The notes under the pieces are model-generated. The model saw only the letters and a list, made by a program, of their open reading frames with translations. It did no database searches and was not told the origin of the DNA. Source: CAYUUR01 sp052034685 (GTDB lineage: Bacteria; Patescibacteriota; Saccharimonadia; Saccharimonadales; CAYUUR01). From it: a DNA stretch of 64,000 nt. The position numbers and the translations under genes are program-made. Each line of letters opens with the position of its first letter. Positions within the stretch are counted from its first letter, which is position 1. Of this stretch, positions 48,952 to 56,879 are shown in pieces. The stretch covers positions 1 to 64,000 of the forward strand of contig JBPOIH010000002.1 in assembly GCA_052034685.1 (NCBI GenBank), given 5' to 3'.

Positions 48952-50475
48952 ATGTCTTCGACCAACGAAAAGATTGGCAATCTTATTGCCCAGATACGAC
49001 AAGAGCGCGGCCTCACGCAAGCTGAGTTCGCCCGTCGGCTCAAAACCAGTCAGTCAGCCATCAACCGCATAGAGCGTGGTGGCCAAAATCTCAGCCTAGA
49101 AACACTTGGCCGTATCAGTGACGTACTTAACAAGCAGATTATCAGCCTTGGTGAGGGTGGTATCAACCTGCGCGTCGAAGGCGGGCAAGAACTCCATGGC
49201 GAGATTACACTCAAAACCAGCAAAAATGCTGCGGTTGCCCTTTTGTGCGCGAGCCTTCTAAACTACGGGGTTACCAAGTTCAAGTCCTTCCCGAGGATCG
49301 AAGAAGTCTATCGGATAATCGAAGTGCTGGAAAGCATTGGCGTTAAGGTTAAGTGGCTCCCTGGCAACGACCTTGAGATTCGTCGCCCTGAGAAGCTGGA
49401 AATGGAAAAGATAAACAAAGTCTCAGCCAAAAAAACCCGCAGTGTTCTTATGTTACTTGGGCCACTCCTGCACGACTTCAAGACCTTTAATATCCCATAC
49501 GCCGGCGGTTGCAAACTCGGCGAGCGGACAGTAACACCGCACTTGTACGCTCTAGAAGAGTTCGGCATGAGCGTCATCGCCAAAACCGGCAGATACGAAG
49601 TTACCGTCAATAAACAAACTCCAAAACAACGGATTGTACTGTATGAAACTGGTAACACTGTCACCAACAACGCCTTGATGGCAGCAGCACGAACAAATGG
49701 TACGACGACTATTCAAGCAGCAAGCGCTGACTACATGGTTCAGGACCTCTGCTTATTCCTGCAAAAGCTCGGTGTTAAGGTTAACGGCTTTGGCTCGTCA
49801 GTACTCGAAATAACTGGCGTCCCTCACATCAAAAAGAACGTTACCTTTGCCCCTACCGAAGACCCTATTGAAGCTATGTTCTTTATATCTACCGCTGTCA
49901 CAACAAATTCCAAGCTGACTATTCGGCGCGTGCCAATTGATTGGATTGGCCTGGAACTGTTCAAGCTTAAAACCATGGGTTTGCAGTTTAAGATCGGCGA
50001 GCAATATAAAGCAACCAATGGTGTTATTAACCTGGCAGATATTGTCATCCAAAAGCATGACGGCACATTACAGGCGCCTGCTGATAAGCTTCATCCTAAT
50101 CTCTGGCCAGGCATCAACCCTGACTGCATACCGTACTTTGTGCCAATTGTAGCCGTTGCCAAAGGCCGAACGCTCATCCACGACTGGATGTTTGAAAACC
50201 GCGCTATTTATTACACAGAGATGTCAAAGATTGGCGTCAACATAGAACTGGCAGACCCACACCGCGTGTACATTAATGGTCCGACTAAATTCACCCATGC
50301 TGATGTTGTCTCGCCACCTGCACTTCGACCCGCCAGCTTACTCCTCATTGGCATGCTCGCAGCCGAAGGGACTTCGATGCTGCGCAATGTATATACCATC
50401 AACCGAGGCTACGAAGACCTGGCGGAACGCCTTAATTCACTTGGCGCTAAGATTACCGTCCTACACGAACTGTAG
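48952..50475 (+). CDS. murA: HTH-fused UDP-GlcNAc 1-carboxyvinyltransferase
   Basis: A 507-residue fusion. Residues about 3-70 are an XRE-type helix-turn-helix (NLIAQIRQERGLTQAEFARR, SQSAINRIERGGQNLSLETL). From about 75 the chain is a complete MurA: LKTSKNAAVALLCASLL with the catalytic Lys-Asn pair, YAGGCKLGERTVTPHLYALE with the active-site Cys, and a C-terminal LRPASLLLIGMLAAEGTSML. It transfers enolpyruvate to UDP-GlcNAc, the first committed step of peptidoglycan synthesis. The operator-like repeat at its promoter suggests autoregulation by the fused domain. It is nearly leaderless. Confidence 0.93.
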   Translation: MSSTNEKIGNLIAQIRQERGLTQAEFARRLKTSQSAINRIERGGQNLSLETLGRISDVLNKQIISLGEGGINLRVEGGQELHGEITLKTSKNAAVALLCASLLNYGVTKFKSFPRIEEVYRIIEVLESIGVKVKWLPGNDLEIRRPEKLEMEKINKVSAKKTRSVLMLLGPLLHDFKTFNIPYAGGCKLGERTVTPHLYALEEFGMSVIAKTGRYEVTVNKQTPKQRIVLYETGNTVTNNALMAAARTNGTTTIQAASADYMVQDLCLFLQKLGVKVNGFGSSVLEITGVPHIKKNVTFAPTEDPIEAMFFISTAVTTNSKLTIRRVPIDWIGLELFKLKTMGLQFKIGEQYKATNGVINLADIVIQKHDGTLQAPADKLHPNLWPGINPDCIPYFVPIVAVAKGRTLIHDWMFENRAIYYTEMSKIGVNIELADPHRVYINGPTKFTHADVVSPPALRPASLLLIGMLAAEGTSMLRNVYTINRGYEDLAERLNSLGAKITVLHEL

Positions 50476-51793
50476 ATCGCCAGTTTGGTCGCAGTAAATG
50501 CCCGATGTCACGACGGTATTGCATGCCGTCAAAATGCACACCGTCTGAGCCAATCGCTGCATATGCTTTGGCGGCTGCTTCGTCCAGAGTTTCAGCCAGT
50601 GCTGTCACATACGCCACTCGACCACCACTTGCACGTAAGTCTAAACCATCGATTGTTACCCCAGCAAACTGCAACAGAATGTCGGCAGGCACACGATCAA
50701 GTCCATAGATGTGCTGAGATTCTGGGGAGACTCCAACTGGGTAGCCCGCCCGTGCCAGCGCCACAGTAATTGCCGCTCGTGAACTCCGTGTCATATCACG
50801 CGGCAGTGTTAGTTCGCCATGCGCAGCCGCAAGATGCATCTGCAGAACATCGACTCCTCCGGCACTAAGGACTGGCATTTGTACTTGCGTTTCTGGGTCA
50901 CCCCATCGGGCATTAAACTCAAACACTGCTGGGTCACCACCAAGTTCTTCTGCCAACATAATGCCTGCGTACAGTACACCCGCGTAGCCTGTGCCGTCAG
51001 TCTGCATACCCCTAACGATTTGATCAGCGATGCCCATGAGTTTCTTGCGCTGACGATCACTCAGTAATTCATCGATCGGCAGGTAGGCTCCCATACCGCC
51101 GGTATTTAATCCCTTATCGTCTTCGCCGATCCGCTTATGATCTTGCACAAATGGCAATACGCTATAGCCACCATTTCCATCCATCACGATAAACATCGAG
51201 ACTTCCGGTCCGTGGAAACGCTCCTGGATAACTACTCGCTCTAGGCCACCCCCGGCATAAGCGCCATCAACCATAAGTTTATGTAGTTCTCGGCGGGATT
51301 CCTCTTCTGTTTTGGGCAAAATAACACCCTTGCCATCAGCCAGGCCATCGGCTTTTATCACATAAGATTCTGGATCACGTCCGCTGATTGCGTCAATCGC
51401 GCTATCAATATCCTCAACTATCCAATGTTTCGGTTTGGCAATTTTATGCCGTTCGCAAAAGTCGGCTCCGTATGCCTTGCTGGTTTCGTGCTTTGCAGAC
51501 GTTGCATCAGGACCAAATGCTATAATGCCTTCTTTGGCGAGCGCACCGATAAAGTCACGTTCAAGTTGACGCTCTGAACTCACAACTGCCAGGTCTGCCT
51601 CTAATTCGTAAGCCAGGTGCGCAAATGCTTCTGGCGTGTTTGAAATATCATGCGACAGCGCATCAAGGTATGGATGCTGCATCGCACCATTGGCATATGC
51701 ATAGTGCACTTCTGGGGCTAGATCAGACCCCAAGAAAGATCGGCCCAGTTCAAACTCACGACCCCCGGACCCTGCAATAAGTACCCTCGTCAT
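50453..51793 (-). CDS. purD: phosphoribosylamine--glycine ligase
   Basis: A 446-residue ATP-grasp ligase joining Gly to phosphoribosylamine. Motifs: LIAGSGGREFELGRSF at the N-terminus (GARS N domain), VIKADGLADGKGV (ATP-grasp loop, about 155), VIQERFHGPEVSMFIVMDG, GLNTGGMGAY, and FNARWGDPETQVQMPVL. TACAAT ends seven bases before the ATG at 51793 (leaderless), which excludes the longer frame to 51829. No other pur genes are in the window. The 3' end overlaps murA by 23 bases, convergently. Confidence 0.95.
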   Translation of the reverse strand: MTRVLIAGSGGREFELGRSFLGSDLAPEVHYAYANGAMQHPYLDALSHDISNTPEAFAHLAYELEADLAVVSSERQLERDFIGALAKEGIIAFGPDATSAKHETSKAYGADFCERHKIAKPKHWIVEDIDSAIDAISGRDPESYVIKADGLADGKGVILPKTEEESRRELHKLMVDGAYAGGGLERVVIQERFHGPEVSMFIVMDGNGGYSVLPFVQDHKRIGEDDKGLNTGGMGAYLPIDELLSDRQRKKLMGIADQIVRGMQTDGTGYAGVLYAGIMLAEELGGDPAVFEFNARWGDPETQVQMPVLSAGGVDVLQMHLAAAHGELTLPRDMTRSSRAAITVALARAGYPVGVSPESQHIYGLDRVPADILLQFAGVTIDGLDLRASGGRVAYVTALAETLDEAAAKAYAAIGSDGVHFDGMQYRRDIGHLLRPNWRSTVRVGR

Positions 51794-51990
51794 TACACAT
51801 ATTGTACTAGTTACTTGCCGAGCGCACAAAGAATCAGTTATAAAAACAGGTTTATTTTACGGAAATCTACGGGAATGACACGCCGAGTTTGTATAATTTC
51901 GCGCACATGGTTAATTTGTTACTTTAGATTATAATGCCCCCTATGAATAGCCTAGGACTTCCTTCATTCTCAAAGGCATGGAGTTAGCAA

Positions 51991-52632
51991 ATGAACCCAG
52001 CACTTAACCCGGCCGAAATTGCAGGTGGTAAACTTACTTTCTCTCAGCACGTTATTGCGCCTGAACATAATTACCTTCAAGATGCCTATAATCCACTTTT
52101 AGCAGTTGCCTTTAATGGTTTTTCTGCATCTTGCATGGATTACTATCGTCATGCGTCAGAGACGAATCCTCAGGCAGTCATGCACGTTGAACCAAAACCT
52201 GTTGATATCAAACCAGGCACAATATCCTTCATGGTTGCTTGGGGCAGAAAAACAGAATTACCACACCCGCGCGCCCACAAGATACCCGAATACTTCGGGA
52301 AGAAAGTTATTAAATACGCCCTGGCACGCTCAAAGACTCAGGAAACAGAACTGTTAGATGCTAAAGGATTCGTAGGTCGTGCTCGATTAGTCGATGGCAT
52401 TCCTGAAGTAACCGTTGCGGTGGGTCAAGTCGGAGTAAGCTCATTGTTAACGCGATCTTACTCGATTGCAACGCCAGCGCTGGCAGAAATGTCAGTTGTC
52501 GAGATTGACTCCGATGTAAAGGCTTGCCGACCACTACGATTTCATGAAGGGATCAAGTGGCATCCGAATAATGGATACATTGGTGTTGAATATTACCCGG
52601 ATGATGAGCTGAGGGCTTTGAGGCAGATTTAG
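51991..52632 (+). CDS. hypothetical protein
   Basis: A 213-residue soluble protein starting MNPALNPAEIAGGKLTFSQ, strand-rich (VDIKPGTISFMVAWGRK, PEVTVAVGQVGVSSLL). GGAG lies 7 bases before the ATG. It is followed by the tRNA-His element. No family is recognised. Confidence 0.62.
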   Translation: MNPALNPAEIAGGKLTFSQHVIAPEHNYLQDAYNPLLAVAFNGFSASCMDYYRHASETNPQAVMHVEPKPVDIKPGTISFMVAWGRKTELPHPRAHKIPEYFGKKVIKYALARSKTQETELLDAKGFVGRARLVDGIPEVTVAVGQVGVSSLLTRSYSIATPALAEMSVVEIDSDVKACRPLRFHEGIKWHPNNGYIGVEYYPDDELRALRQI

Positions 52633-52639
52633 AGTAGCG

Positions 52640-52820
52640 CTATGGGGCAACGGTGCTGCGCCACTTACTCGAAGCGAGCTTCTGCGTGAGGTTTATGGGG
52701 ATCGGTCACGTTCCGCGACCCCGAAACTTCATCTTTGAAAACAAGTTTTCAAGAGAAGGTTTCCTTGCAAAATGCCATCAGGCATTTTTCACCCACGACA
52801 GTCGTGGGTTCGTTCACTAT
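52640..52820 (-). repeat. tRNA-His-associated hairpin array
   Basis: No gene. Read from tRNA-His on the minus strand: ACCCACGAC/GTCGTGGGT, AAAATGCC/GGCATTTT and TTGAAAAC/TTTTCAA hairpins; GAAGTTTCGGG followed by a GGTC/GACC hairpin joined to CGATCCCCATA (tRNA-His T-arm copy); the core hairpin CGCAGAAGCTCGCTTCGAG; and a second CCCCATAGC tRNA-like piece near 52650. The first three hairpins and their spacers resemble the orphan array at 56050-56190. The GAAGTTTCGGG box is shared with the tRNA-Lys element. Confidence 0.7.
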
Positions 52821-52866
52821 TCAGCCCCAAATAAAAACGACCCCATTTGGGATCATTTTTATTTGG
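52821..52866 (-). terminator. tRNA-His terminator including the CCA end
   Basis: CCCCAAATAAAAA pairs with TTTTTATTTGGGG with an inner GATCCC/GGGGTC section. The 5' arm begins with the discriminator C and CCA of tRNA-His. Confidence 0.78.
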
Positions 52867-52941
52867 GGCGAGCTATGGGGATCGAACCCACGACCTCCGG
52901 AACCACAACCCGGCGCTCTAACCAACTGAGCTAAGCCCGCC
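52864..52941 (-). tRNA. tRNA-His (GUG)
   Basis: Minus-strand cloverleaf with the histidine-specific G-1 paired to C73. Acceptor GCGGGCT with AGCTCGC, anticodon loop TTGTGGT with anticodon GTG, T arm GTGGG TTCGATC CCCAT, CCA encoded. A TATAAT-like promoter lies about 25 bases upstream. Confidence 0.94.
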
Positions 52942-53027
52942 ATAAATAACAGAGGTGATTATATACCAAAACCACTCCTTAAACAAACGTATTTGTCACA
53001 TGCGTTCAGCAATACTCAGGTAGTTCT

Positions 53028-53534
53028 TTATGTTTTACTTGGTGTGATTGTGCCAGCGCGGAGCTCGTCACGGAGTTTCATCCAGATTTTGCCAAGCTCA
53101 TTACGGCCATTACGTTTTGGTCCCCAGCCCCAGAAGTCATCCTTTGGAGAATCCTCAATGATGTCGAGGTCACCACTAAGTGATAACTTTTCTAGTACAT
53201 ACGGGTTTTGGGCTAGCTTGAGCTTGCAGATTTCATACATGACGCCGACCTTCACTTCTTCCCAGTTTTTTGGCGCCTTGTCTGCATTTGCCTTTGCAAT
53301 CTTATAGGCATCGTGAGCCGAACGTGCCTCAAAGATTGCTTCTACCAGTTCTGGAGCGGTCTCAAAGAAATGCGAGGCTTGATAAGCGTGCTCTGATGTC
53401 GGCCAACGCCGCCCCTTGTAGTCGACCTGGAATGACGAGAAGTTATCAAAGATATAAAACTCACGTGGGTAGAACCCAATTATATTACCGGAAGTGTCTA
53501 GTTGTGGATCACGAAATTGCACAGGTCTTTTCAT
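53028..53534 (-). CDS. NADAR (YbiA-like) family protein
   Basis: A 168-residue NADAR protein: FYIFDNFSSFQVDYKGRRWP, TSEHAYQASHFF, then FWGWGPKRNGRNELGKIWMK. The family includes N-glycosidases acting on riboflavin intermediates and on ADP-ribosylated guanine. TATCAT ends six bases before the ATG (leaderless). It lies 27 bases after a Nudix-like gene on the same strand; both families handle ADP-ribose-type compounds, so a shared role is possible. Confidence 0.9.
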   Translation of the reverse strand: MKRPVQFRDPQLDTSGNIIGFYPREFYIFDNFSSFQVDYKGRRWPTSEHAYQASHFFETAPELVEAIFEARSAHDAYKIAKANADKAPKNWEEVKVGVMYEICKLKLAQNPYVLEKLSLSGDLDIIEDSPKDDFWGWGPKRNGRNELGKIWMKLRDELRAGTITPSKT

Positions 53535-53561
53535 GTCTATATGATAGCACTGGCAGTAGCG

Positions 53562-54221
53562 TTAAATCGTGTATTTTTTATCCATAAAGAACAAGCCTGG
53601 CTTTTGTAATTCTCTAGCCAAATCAGGCATACTCGGTATCATCTCTACTGAATTAAAGTCCGGTCTTGTCAACCATAGATTCTCCCCATGATTGTCTTTT
53701 TCTTGTAAAACCCCCGACGTATTTGTTACTTCTAGCATGGTAAAGTGCGAATACGCCACCAGGCCATTTTCATCCTCTATTTGAACATATCCGGACCCTT
53801 TCACTGACATGTCACCTTTCAGACCTGTTCTATATCGCAGTATCCTATCGCCAGCTTGGCTTATCGTCTCACCCGCCTCTGGCTCGCCATGCATAAAACC
53901 AACTCTGCCAAATAGTGGCTGCACGAGTCGTTTCCTGACCAGCCAGCGGTCTCCATCACGAATGCTCAATAGTATTATGGAATGTGCTTGGGCGAGCAAA
54001 TTTTGGGGTCGTACTGCACCGTTAATACCGTAAAGCTTTCCGTTGTTGGTTAAAGTATACTCACCCTTATCTTTTGTAATGAGTTTTTGCTTGATGAGAT
54101 TGTTCAGGTGATAGGTAAAAACATTGCCTTCGATATTCGCCGGCTTAAGCCTCGAGTACGTTAGTGACTCGCTCTCAACAAGGTCTGAAATAATTTTCCT
54201 CTGAATGTGATGCTCAATCAT
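53562..54221 (-). CDS. winged-helix plus degenerate Nudix protein
   Basis: A 219-residue protein. Residues 1-65 are a winged helix (LIKQKLITKDKGEYTLTNNG), and about 75-215 are a Nudix fold. The Nudix box region HGEPEAGETISQAGDRILRY lacks the REUXEE metal-binding Glu residues, so it is probably a ligand sensor rather than a hydrolase. The order HTH then Nudix is opposite to NrtR. TAAAAT ends six bases before the ATG (leaderless). It may regulate the NADAR gene that follows. Confidence 0.75.
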   Translation of the reverse strand: MIEHHIQRKIISDLVESESLTYSRLKPANIEGNVFTYHLNNLIKQKLITKDKGEYTLTNNGKLYGINGAVRPQNLLAQAHSIILLSIRDGDRWLVRKRLVQPLFGRVGFMHGEPEAGETISQAGDRILRYRTGLKGDMSVKGSGYVQIEDENGLVAYSHFTMLEVTNTSGVLQEKDNHGENLWLTRPDFNSVEMIPSMPDLARELQKPGLFFMDKKYTI

Positions 54222-54290
54222 TACTCAATTTTATTCGACTAGATGCAAACTTCCTAGTGTTTCATAGTGAACCCACAGGAGGAAAGAACT

Positions 54291-55400
54291 ATGAAACACG
54301 AACAAGCGACTGATTACAGCGAGACAATTAACCTAAACGATCCTATTACAGAATTACTGCCACGCTATTATGAAGTGCACGGCACAAACCCAACGTACGA
54401 AATAGAAGAAAGTATGTTGCTCGATGGGCATGAAGTTGCCTGGATGCGCTACACTGGCGAAATCACTTACGACATTATGCAGCAAGGCCGCGAAGGTAAC
54501 GCATATGAAGGTCACTCCTTGCATTGTGCCTGTCATTTCATGGAAGGGGTGGGCTGGGAAGAAAACGAGCGTGGGCCAATTGGACTATCAGGTGGTGACG
54601 GTTGTGAGAAAAAAGCTGCCGTAGTTGCTCTCCAGCAGCTACGGCTCCATGATGAATACAAGGCCTCAGGCATACTTGATGATCTGGACACAGAGGGCGT
54701 AAAGCATGTCTTGCTCGACCTTATCGAAAAGCACAAAGCAGGTGTTTTTTTTGAGGCACATAACGGAGCGGAATTTTGGGGTGGACATTACTACTTGCAA
54801 ACTGCAGCAACAATTATGGGCATACCGTTTCGAGAAGTTTGGCCAGGACTTCGACAACTCTGCGCAGAAAAACGTGTTGACCTAGAAGGCATGGTCGTTC
54901 AGGAATACCGTCAACCTGCCCAACCACAAAACTACGAAACCGATGACCTACCCCAACCAGCCATTCATCACGAAAAACCCGACAAAGTATGGGCGTTGGT
55001 ACCACAACCTGGTCAGACGCTTGATCTAGAAACAACTGAGATCGAAGCAAAGAATCGTTGGTCAGTCATCGGACGATGCGTCAGCGGCCTAGCGCATGAG
55101 CCGGCACTTGCACAGCGTCGTCTGGAAGAGGCCCTTTTACATCCCCGCGTCAGTAACGACCGGCTGTATCAAATGAGCTTTGTAGAACCAGATCACCATG
55201 CAGGTGCGCTAGCAGTGGTTGCCTACACTGCGCGTAATAGTAACCAACCAGAAGAATGGGTCGTTGAAGGCTTCGTAGGTGATGCGGTTGTTCCAGAAGT
55301 TCACACTTTAGAAATGCATCACCCAACTATCTTTGGTATCGATGCCGAAGATCATGCAATGATCAATCAAAAGATAGAAGAATGGTGGCCACAAGCCTGA
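54291..55400 (+). CDS. hypothetical protein
   Basis: A 369-residue soluble protein starting MKHEQATDYSETINLNDPIT, with AGGAGGAAAG upstream. The middle contains helical segments (VKHVLLDLIEKHKAG, YLQTAATIMGIPFREVWPGL), the second resembling a winged helix. The C-terminal 110 residues look like a separate alpha/beta domain. It is rich in His and Glu. No motif allows a function. Confidence 0.62.
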   Translation: MKHEQATDYSETINLNDPITELLPRYYEVHGTNPTYEIEESMLLDGHEVAWMRYTGEITYDIMQQGREGNAYEGHSLHCACHFMEGVGWEENERGPIGLSGGDGCEKKAAVVALQQLRLHDEYKASGILDDLDTEGVKHVLLDLIEKHKAGVFFEAHNGAEFWGGHYYLQTAATIMGIPFREVWPGLRQLCAEKRVDLEGMVVQEYRQPAQPQNYETDDLPQPAIHHEKPDKVWALVPQPGQTLDLETTEIEAKNRWSVIGRCVSGLAHEPALAQRRLEEALLHPRVSNDRLYQMSFVEPDHHAGALAVVAYTARNSNQPEEWVVEGFVGDAVVPEVHTLEMHHPTIFGIDAEDHAMINQKIEEWWPQA

Positions 55401-55444
55401 GCCGATACGCATACTTACCAAACAAATTATTGCACAGATTAAAA

Positions 55445-56029
55445 CTATTTTGTTGCTTGAATGTCCTGTAACTTAGTAATTAATTCTTGGGTATTTCCGC
55501 TCTGCTTCATAGACCAGTCAGGCTTAATGTCCTTTGTGGCTTTGTTATAATCCCGAAGTTGATCAGGCAGTTCACTAAGTATCTGAGCAACATTAACGCC
55601 TCTAACTTGAATGCGATTAGCCAGCTCTTCTTCCGTAGCCTCAAGACCAATAATAAACACAGGCCTTCTATTTGCATTAGCCACATTAAGATAGCTATCA
55701 CCATGCATGTAGTATTGAATTATATTATTGTCAAAAACCACTAGCTTATTGGGTGCTACGGCAAAAATTTTCTCTACTACCTCCGCCACAATTGCTTTTA
55801 GTTCAATACCTTGCTCAGTTGCTTTAGGGTACTTCTTTAGAAGTATACGAACTTCATCATTACATACATAGGTAGCATCCAATTTATCAACTAGTAGTCG
55901 TCGAGTCGTAGATTTCCCTGAACCAGAACAGGCAAAGAAAAATATACATAATGGAGAATTACTTACCTCTAAGTTAGGTCGGCTAGCGTAATATTCTTCA
56001 GCCAGCTTTTTTAGTAAATATTCAGACAT
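55445..56029 (-). CDS. P-loop kinase-like protein
   Basis: A 194-residue protein with Walker A FFACSGSGKST (about residues 30-40), VCNDEVRILLKKYP after it and KLVVFDNNIIQYY as a Walker B region. The layout is that of small metabolite or polynucleotide kinases. TATGAT ends six bases before the ATG (leaderless). A tRNA-like remnant and hairpin array follow directly upstream of its promoter. Confidence 0.75.
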   Translation of the reverse strand: MSEYLLKKLAEEYYASRPNLEVSNSPLCIFFFACSGSGKSTTRRLLVDKLDATYVCNDEVRILLKKYPKATEQGIELKAIVAEVVEKIFAVAPNKLVVFDNNIIQYYMHGDSYLNVANANRRPVFIIGLEATEEELANRIQVRGVNVAQILSELPDQLRDYNKATKDIKPDWSMKQSGNTQELITKLQDIQATK

Positions 56030-56044
56030 AAAGTAATCATATCA

Positions 56045-56190
56045 AACAAATGAGTAACAGGGATTCGACCTACCTTTGGCAGGCCCAGAACTTCTGCCAT
56101 GACAACAAGTTGTCGGGTGAAGATTCTCTTGCAAACTGCAACCGGGCAGCTTTCACCCCGACCCTTGGGGTCGGGAGCTCGAACCACTTA
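56045..56190 (+). repeat. orphan tRNA-remnant hairpin array
   Basis: No gene. It opens with a tRNA T-arm-like piece (GAGTAACAGGGATTCGAC, the complement of a GTCGAATCCCTG arm). Hairpins follow: GGCAG/CTGCC, GACAAC/GTTGTC, CTGC/GCAG and CCCCGACCC/GGGGTCGGG. Spacers such as CTTGCAAA, TTTCACC and CGAACCACT align with the array beside tRNA-His (52735-52830). No intact tRNA with this T arm is adjacent, so it may be what remains after a tRNA was lost. Confidence 0.6.
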
Positions 56191-56252
56191 GATAGACAAC
56201 TCAAAAACCCGCTTGTGCGTGGTACGGCGTGATTACCGAGATTAAAATACTA

Positions 56253-56492
56253 CTATAGGGGATGAGTTGATTGGTGTAGAGCTTTTATCTGATCCTTTGA
56301 GAGTCTTTTTTTGTCGTTCTCTTCCCATACTCTGCGCCACTCACCGTATATTTTTTGACGAAGCTCAATATCGCCACCGGCTGCATCATCATATGCATAC
56401 TGAATCCCACAGCTCGGGCAGATTTCAAATGAATCCACGGGATCCAAGTCGCCCCAATCTTCGCCGCATACCAGACATTTGTATTTACTCAT
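56253..56492 (-). CDS. small zinc-ribbon protein
   Basis: A 79-residue protein with YKCLVCGEDW and FEICPSCGIQYAYDD, two CxxC pairs that form a rubredoxin/CPCC-like zinc ribbon, then an acidic helical tail. TATACT ends six bases before the ATG (leaderless). Function unknown. Confidence 0.78.
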   Translation of the reverse strand: MSKYKCLVCGEDWGDLDPVDSFEICPSCGIQYAYDDAAGGDIELRQKIYGEWRRVWEENDKKRLSKDQIKALHQSTHPL

Positions 56493-56509
56493 GCAATAAG
56501 TATAGCAAA

Positions 56510-56537
56510 AGACCTCTCTAGCGAAGAGGTCTTTTAA
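56510..56537. terminator. bidirectional terminator
   Basis: AAAAGACCTC and GAGGTCTTTT around a 9-base loop, between tRNA-Arg(UCU) and the zinc-ribbon gene on the minus strand. Unlike the other tRNA terminators, it does not include the CCA. Confidence 0.8.
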
Positions 56538-56549
56538 TCATAAGCAAAT

Positions 56550-56627
56550 TGGTGCCCCGGGCAGGATTCGAACCTGCGACCTTGAGCTTAGAAGTCTCCT
56601 GCTCTATCCAGCTGAGCTACCAGGGCA
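56550..56627 (-). tRNA. tRNA-Arg (UCU)
   Basis: Minus-strand tRNA: acceptor TGCCCTG with CGGGGCA, D arm GCTCAGCTGGATAGAGC, anticodon loop CTTCTAA with anticodon TCT, T arm GCAGG TTCGAAT CCTGC, CCA encoded. The anticodon stem as I read it (GGAGA with GCTCA) has mismatches at both ends, which is unusual. TATAAT lies about 10 bases upstream. Confidence 0.85.
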
Positions 56628-56639
56628 CACCGCCGCTAT

Positions 56640-56870
56640 TATACCTTCACTAGTGCTATTCTTGCAAAACAGAGGTTATATTCCTCATAGGACTGCCGCA
56701 CCTTCAGGCAGCAACAGCGCGCAGCTGGCTGGCCGCAAAGTGCCTATCTTCTGTCAGCGTAGCTTTGGCTACACTTCCATAATCTAATCTCTTTTCGGCT
56801 CAGCCATCCCTCACCCTGTTATCTACCAGAAAATACGGAAGTCCTATATACTACTAAGCATAAACGGAAA
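56640..56870. other. gene-free, hairpin-rich interval
   Basis: About 230 bases between the tRNA-Arg promoter and the next gene without a supportable reading frame. It has CTGCC/GGCAG (56693-56711), a GC-rich GCGCGCAGCTGGCTGG block and GTAGC TTTG GCTAC (56759-56772). A TATACT box near 56848 probably serves the 56880 gene. It could be a small RNA; I could not match it to SRP RNA, RNase P RNA or tmRNA. Confidence 0.4.
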
Positions 56871-56879
56871 CCAATTATT

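Noticed and set aside
56690..56800. SRP RNA or RNase P RNA on either strand
   Set aside because: The conserved SRP tetraloop motif and the RNase P GAGGAAAGUCC-type element were not found.
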